Shown: positions 60,896 through 64,000 of the stretch, piece after piece
How positions within the stretch are numbered: position 1 is the stretch's first letter
Layout: every line of letters starts with the position of its first letter
Source: Thalassotalea litorea
Lineage (GTDB): Bacteria; Pseudomonadota; Gammaproteobacteria; Enterobacterales; Alteromonadaceae
Length of the DNA stretch: 64,000 nucleotides
Direction of reading: 5' to 3'
NCBI RefSeq assembly: GCF_005843925.1
Contig: NZ_VCBC01000007.1
Span: 124,001 to 188,000 of the forward strand
Program-made: the position numbers and the translations under genes
The notes under the pieces: model-generated
Told to the model about the DNA's origin: nothing
Databases searched by the model: none
Seen by the model: the letters and a program-made list of their open reading frames with translations, nothing else

Positions 60896-61278
60896 GGAGA
60901 GTCCCTGTAAGTAATTAATCTTCAATTACGGTGATTATTTTGTCGAATTAACCCCGTTGTTTGCGGACATTATACTCCCCATTTTTAAAAGCGGGATCTT
61001 TATTCTTTGCTGAATAATGGCAATAAATGAGCGTGGTAAATACTGATAAACAGTCCGTTCGAACGGTTTTTAGCTGGGATAAAGAAGGTTTGCTTATGCT
61101 TTTTTAATGCATAGTGAATGACTATCGACTGGCAAAAAGCCCAAAGAGAATGATCATTTTAATTTTGTATTGGGGAAATATAAGCGCTTTGAGGTTGTAT
61201 TGATTAATTGCATGTTATCGGCAATTGCTTACTGCATAGCGATGACTCGGACCAGCCCCAGACGAGGTTGGGGCCTCG
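60896..61278. other. Intergenic stretch between mioC and mnmE
   Basis: 383 bases that should contain the mioC promoter. A perfect 12-base palindrome, CCGTTCGAACGG (61055-61066), is followed by a short T-run. A GACGAGG/CCTCGTC hairpin (61261-61280) overlaps the mnmE stop. No gene was seen. Confidence 0.5.
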
Positions 61279-62670
61279 TCATTTACCTATACAGAATGAC
61301 GAGAATATTTGGCCAAGCAGATCGTCACTGGTAAATTCTCCGGTGATTTCATTTAACGCCTGTTGAGTGATGCGCAGTTCTTCCGCAAGAATTTCTCCCG
61401 CCATAAAGGACAGCAATTGTTCCTGGCCTGTAAGTAGGTGTTGTTGTGCGTTTTCCAAGGCCTGTATATGGCGACGACGAGCCATAAATCCGCCTTCCGC
61501 ATTGCCTTCGTACCCCATGCACTGTTTAAGGTGCTCTGTTAACGCATCGATGCCATCGCCAGTTTTTGCTGACAAGGTTATGGTTGGCTTTTCATGAGAT
61601 ACTTTGTAACCACAGACTTGGCCACTGATATCGGCTTTATTGCGGACAATGGTCAATCCCATATTGTCGGGTAGTTGATTAAAAAATTCTGGCCAAAACT
61701 GGGTAGGATCAACGTCTTCGTCCTGAAGCGAGTCAATCATCAGTAGTACTCTGTCTGCTTGTTTGATTTCCTTCCAGGCTCGTTCAATACCAATTTGCTC
61801 CACTTTATCTGGGCTTTCCCGAAGACCGGCGGTATCAATAATGTGTAATGGCATTCCATCAATATGGATCTGTTCTGATAGCACATCCCGCGTAGTACCT
61901 TCGATATCGGTTACGATTGCCGATTCGCGGCCACTTAATGCGTTCAGCAAGCTGGATTTTCCAGCATTGGGCCGACCGGCAATCACCACACGCATACCTT
62001 CGCGAATAATGGCGCCTTGTTGAGCTTTGGCGAGGACATCTGCAACTTGAGTGATCAGTCCATTTAAGGAGTTACTGACATTTTCATCCGCAAGAAAATC
62101 GATTTCTTCTTCCGGGAAATCAATTGCCGCTTCAACATACATACGTAAATGAATAACGTCATCGACCAACTGGTGAATTAAGTTTGAAAAATCCCCCTGC
62201 AGGGAATGCAAAGCGGCACGAGCGGCTTGTTCCGAGCTCGAGTTAATCAGATCGGCGATTGCTTCTGCCTGGGTTAAGTCCAGTTTGTCATTAATAAATG
62301 CCTGCTCAGAAAACTCCCCAGGTTTGGCCATACGAATATTGTCCAATCCAATAATATGTTTAAGCAACATATCTAGAATTACCGGACCACCATGGCCCTG
62401 AAGTTCTAATACATCTTCACCAGTAAACGAATTTGGACCTTTAAAAAATAATGCGATGCCCTGATCTATCACTTGTTTATTTGCATCCAAAAATTGCAAA
62501 TATTCGGCATATCGAGTTTTTGGCACTTTACCAAGTAACTGCTCAGCAGCATGACTTGCCAATGGGCCCGAAACCCGAATAATGCCAACACCGCCGCGAC
62601 CAGGAGGTGTGGCCTGGGCTGCGATGGTTTCGATATTGGTTAAGCTTTTATTTGCACTGTTATCGGACAT
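61279..62670 (-). CDS. mnmE: tRNA modification GTPase MnmE
   Basis: A 463-residue GTPase (TrmE, E. coli 454) that partners MnmG in U34 modification. The N-terminal folate-binding domain has [20 protein letters not shown]. The G domain has P-loop [12 protein letters not shown] and DTAGLRES. The C-terminal motif is CIGK, with the essential cysteine. I prefer the ATG at 62668-62670. A GTG two codons earlier is also open. A hairpin (61261-61280) straddles the stop codon. Confidence 0.97.
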   Translation of the reverse strand: MSDNSANKSLTNIETIAAQATPPGRGGVGIIRVSGPLASHAAEQLLGKVPKTRYAEYLQFLDANKQVIDQGIALFFKGPNSFTGEDVLELQGHGGPVILDMLLKHIIGLDNIRMAKPGEFSEQAFINDKLDLTQAEAIADLINSSSEQAARAALHSLQGDFSNLIHQLVDDVIHLRMYVEAAIDFPEEEIDFLADENVSNSLNGLITQVADVLAKAQQGAIIREGMRVVIAGRPNAGKSSLLNALSGRESAIVTDIEGTTRDVLSEQIHIDGMPLHIIDTAGLRESPDKVEQIGIERAWKEIKQADRVLLMIDSLQDEDVDPTQFWPEFFNQLPDNMGLTIVRNKADISGQVCGYKVSHEKPTITLSAKTGDGIDALTEHLKQCMGYEGNAEGGFMARRRHIQALENAQQHLLTGQEQLLSFMAGEILAEELRITQQALNEITGEFTSDDLLGQIFSSFCIGK

Positions 62671-62891
62671 AAACACGTTAAATTCAATTTGATATGGGGT
62701 GAATTATAAACGAGTTAGTCGAAGAGGGGATAGAGGATAAGTGAATAACCGGATACTTTATAACAAACAAATTGGTGATTCGTTGAGTTGATTATAACTG
62801 TTAGCTTGGTTCTGGTAGAGCAAACACCATCCGGAAAAAGTTTTGATGTGATCCGTGAGTCATGGTGCGCAAGCACTTTTATTGTAGTCAT

Positions 62892-62920
62892 AAAAAAGAC
62901 CTGCATAAGCAGGCCTTTTT
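62892..62920 (-). terminator. Intrinsic terminator after yidC
   Basis: On the minus strand, GGCCTGC and GCAGGTC pair around TTAT with one mismatch, flanked by A- and T-runs. It lies about 35 bases after the yidC stop. Confidence 0.88.
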
Positions 62921-62955
62921 CAATCACTGAATTATTGATTAGCCAATCGACTTAG

Positions 62956-64000
62956 CTATTTTTTCGCGGATTTCGCGTTAGCTTTCTCATCCGCTTTTTC
63001 AATCGAACGGAAGATAATTAACATTTGGATAATCGTGATTACGTTCGAAACCAACCAGTAAAGTACTAAACCCGATGGGAACCATAGGAAGAATACGGTG
63101 AAAAATACTGGCATCCACTGCATCATTTTCTGTTGCATTGGATCGGTTGCCATATTCGGTTGCAACTTCTGCATTAAGAACATGGAAGCACCCATCAATA
63201 GCGGTAATACATAGTATGGGTCTTGCGACGATAAATCGGTGATCCAAAGCGCAAATGGCGCATGACGCAATTCAACACTTTCAATAAATACCCAATATAA
63301 CGCTAAGAATATCGGCATCTGTACAAGTAAAGGTAAACAACCTCCTGCAGGGTTAACCTTTTCTTTCTTGTATAGCTCCATCATGGCTTGCGACATTTTC
63401 TGACGGTCATCACCATAACGCTCTTTCAAAGCAGTCATTTTAGGTTGGATCTTACGCATTTTGGCCATTGACGAATATTGCGTCTTAGTCAATGGATACA
63501 TAATGGTTTTCACCACTATGGTAATACAGATAATTGCCAGACCCCAGTTAACCACAAGACCTTGAATCTTAATCAATAACCAGAAAAGCGGTTGACTGAT
63601 AAACCATAAAATCCCGTATTCAACGGTTAGGTCCAAGCCATTGGCAATTTCTGCTAATGAATCCTGATCTTTGGGTCCAACGTAAAACGTTGCGGTTAAA
63701 GTTTCAGAATTACCAGGAGTGACGATAACGGATGGTTGTTTAAAACCAATCACCGCCTGACCTTTGGCCCCGAGATATTGCGTATATATATCATTCGTTG
63801 TGCTCGGATTTGGAACCCAGGCACTGACAAAATAATGTTGTAACATACCGACCCAGCCGGCTTTGGTTTTGATGTTAAGATTGGTATCTTCAATATCGTC
63901 AAACGGCAGCTTTTCGTAGCGACTCTCGCTGGTTGAATACGCTGCCCCACGATATGTCGGCATAAACATAGAGCCATCGTCTTCGATATACGTATCTTGC
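62956..64000 (-). CDS. yidC: Membrane protein insertase YidC, 5' end cut by the window edge
   Basis: About 348 C-terminal residues of a protein usually about 540 long. The frame stays open to the right edge, so the true start is outside. The visible part has the end of the periplasmic domain, then five membrane helices. Conserved texts are [40 protein letters not shown] and a [15 protein letters not shown] helix, ending in a lysine-rich tail. It inserts small membrane proteins, including F0 subunit c. It is followed by a terminator, so mnmE has a separate unit. Confidence 0.96.
   Translation of the reverse strand, partial: QDTYIEDDGSMFMPTYRGAAYSTSESRYEKLPFDDIEDTNLNIKTKAGWVGMLQHYFVSAWVPNPSTTNDIYTQYLGAKGQAVIGFKQPSVIVTPGNSETLTATFYVGPKDQDSLAEIANGLDLTVEYGILWFISQPLFWLLIKIQGLVVNWGLAIICITIVVKTIMYPLTKTQYSSMAKMRKIQPKMTALKERYGDDRQKMSQAMMELYKKEKVNPAGGCLPLLVQMPIFLALYWVFIESVELRHAPFALWITDLSSQDPYYVLPLLMGASMFLMQKLQPNMATDPMQQKMMQWMPVFFTVFFLWFPSGLVLYWLVSNVITIIQMLIIFRSIEKADEKANAKSAKK

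Noticed and set aside
60895..60925. Longer mioC form starting at a TTG
   Set aside because: The ATG at 60895 gives exactly the E. coli length and has a better ribosome-binding site.
63985..63992. TATACGTAT word similar to the LacI-type operator core
   Set aside because: It lies inside the yidC coding frame and lacks the TGC/GCA arms.

Overview
The window is a chromosomal segment of a marine-type gammaproteobacterium, most likely in or near the Alteromonadales. The evidence is the gammaproteobacterial origin block (yidC, mnmE, mioC, oriC, mnmG, rsmG, parA, parB, atpIBEFHAGDC, glmU), together with a TIGR01782-type TonB receptor, a secreted pullulanase and a PEP-CTERM protein. No rRNA, tRNA, CRISPR array, prophage or intact insertion sequence was recognised.

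Layout. 1-7420 (minus): glycogen and maltodextrin genes glgP, glgB, glgX and the start of malQ, the last three translationally coupled by stop/start overlaps. 7421-8972: a long non-coding stretch with two LacI-type operators, plus one small secreted protein. 8973-13099 (minus): an AmiD-like amidase lipoprotein and a D-lactate dehydrogenase fused to Fe-S/CCG domains. 13284-18424 (minus): a Cu(I)/Ag(I) efflux operon of a His/Cys-rich small protein, CusB and CusA, with no outer-membrane channel gene. 18598-23292 (plus): two bacterial PH-domain proteins, then an OB-fold/NfeD-like protein and a flotillin. 23433-25473 (plus): a two-component sodium/solute symporter. 25496-30892 (minus): a PEP-CTERM protein, a small outer-membrane barrel, a prolyl oligopeptidase lipoprotein and a chromate transporter. 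31004-39537: a divergent pair, with an uncharacterised outer-membrane protein to the left and a TonB receptor plus multidomain pullulanase to the right, separated by two LacI-type operators. 40205-43972: a large secreted subtilase. 44101-44375: a possible MITE. 44617-48385: glmU with a small membrane protein, and a tandem pair of two-lobed retropepsin-like proteins. 48601-64000 (minus): the complete ATP synthase operon, parBA, rsmG, mnmG, the replication origin, mioC, mnmE and a truncated yidC.

How it works together. Four near-identical 14-bp palindromes with core ATACGTAT lie before glgP and between the 31.0-kb outer-membrane gene and the TonB receptor/pullulanase pair. They suggest one LacI-family maltodextrin regulator joining surface debranching, outer-membrane uptake and intracellular glucan phosphorolysis. 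The origin is supported by three good DnaA boxes, an AT-rich unwinding region and 13 GATC sites in 423 bases. The atpE translation start closely resembles the known E. coli atpE enhancer. I see no single clearly new biological system. The least described items are the operator-linked outer-membrane protein, the two-lobed protease pair, the His-rich protein of the copper operon and the combined PH-domain/flotillin block.
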